From: JANQRV01 sp964533785 | Lineage (GTDB): Bacteria > Bacteroidota > Bacteroidia > Chitinophagales > Saprospiraceae | Direction of reading: 5' to 3' | Assembly: GCA_964533785.1 (NCBI GenBank) | Contig: CAZHNG010000384.1 | Span: forward strand, 1-6,154 | Length of the DNA stretch: 6,154 nucleotides | Shown here: positions 6,110 through 6,154 of the stretch, piece by piece | Layout: each line of letters begins with the position of its first letter | Numbering within the stretch: the stretch's first letter is position 1 | Notes under the pieces: model-generated | The model's database searches: none | What the model saw: the letters and a program-made list of their open reading frames with translations, nothing else | Told to the model about the DNA's origin: nothing | Translations under genes and position numbers: made by a program

Positions 6110-6154
6110 AGGGTATTTGGGTTGAAGAACTGGTAATAAGTTTTAAGAATTGAA

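Overview
The window reads as chromosomal DNA from a member of the Bacteroidota, perhaps a Saprospiria/Lewinella-like or flavobacterial relative. This is inferred from four things. The genes lack Shine-Dalgarno sequences and have AT-rich leaders. At least one promoter-like site matches the Bacteroidota -7 consensus TAnnTTTG. The encoded families (GYDIA-type GHMP kinase, DUF4199 membrane protein, and a GT4 enzyme with an ATQSG motif) are ones I associate with this phylum. Short GC-rich palindromes of the kind scattered through Bacteroidota intergenic DNA are also present. No rRNA, tRNA, CRISPR array, transposase or phage gene was seen.

Layout: positions 1-135 are a leader with a 13-bp palindrome at the left edge. 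Positions 136-1935 (+) encode a 599-residue predicted exported protein of unknown family. It converges, across only 18 bp, on a minus-strand group running leftward: DUF4199-like four-helix membrane protein (4164-4697), then a polyprenyl-phosphate-type GT2 glycosyltransferase (3108-4091), then a GT4 glycosyltransferase (1954-3111). The GT2 stop and GT4 start overlap by 4 bp, so these two are almost certainly cotranscribed. A promoter-like site in the 72-bp gap before GT2 suggests the pair also has its own start. Positions 4698-5122 are non-coding and rich in repeats: a 24-bp imperfect inverted repeat, then a composite element made of two palindromes nested in an older inverted repeat. A second minus-strand gene (5123-6097) encodes the GYDIA-family GHMP kinase.

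How the genes fit together: GT2 probably loads a sugar onto a membrane polyprenyl phosphate or acts on a related lipid carrier. GT4 transfers a sugar from an activated donor to an unknown acceptor. The DUF4199 protein is a small membrane partner of unknown function. The GHMP kinase probably belongs to isoprenoid-precursor (mevalonate) metabolism, which supplies polyprenyl carriers, but a functional link with the glycosyltransferases is only conjecture. I found no convincing new defence or mobile system. The least explained items are the large exported protein and the nested palindromic repeat.
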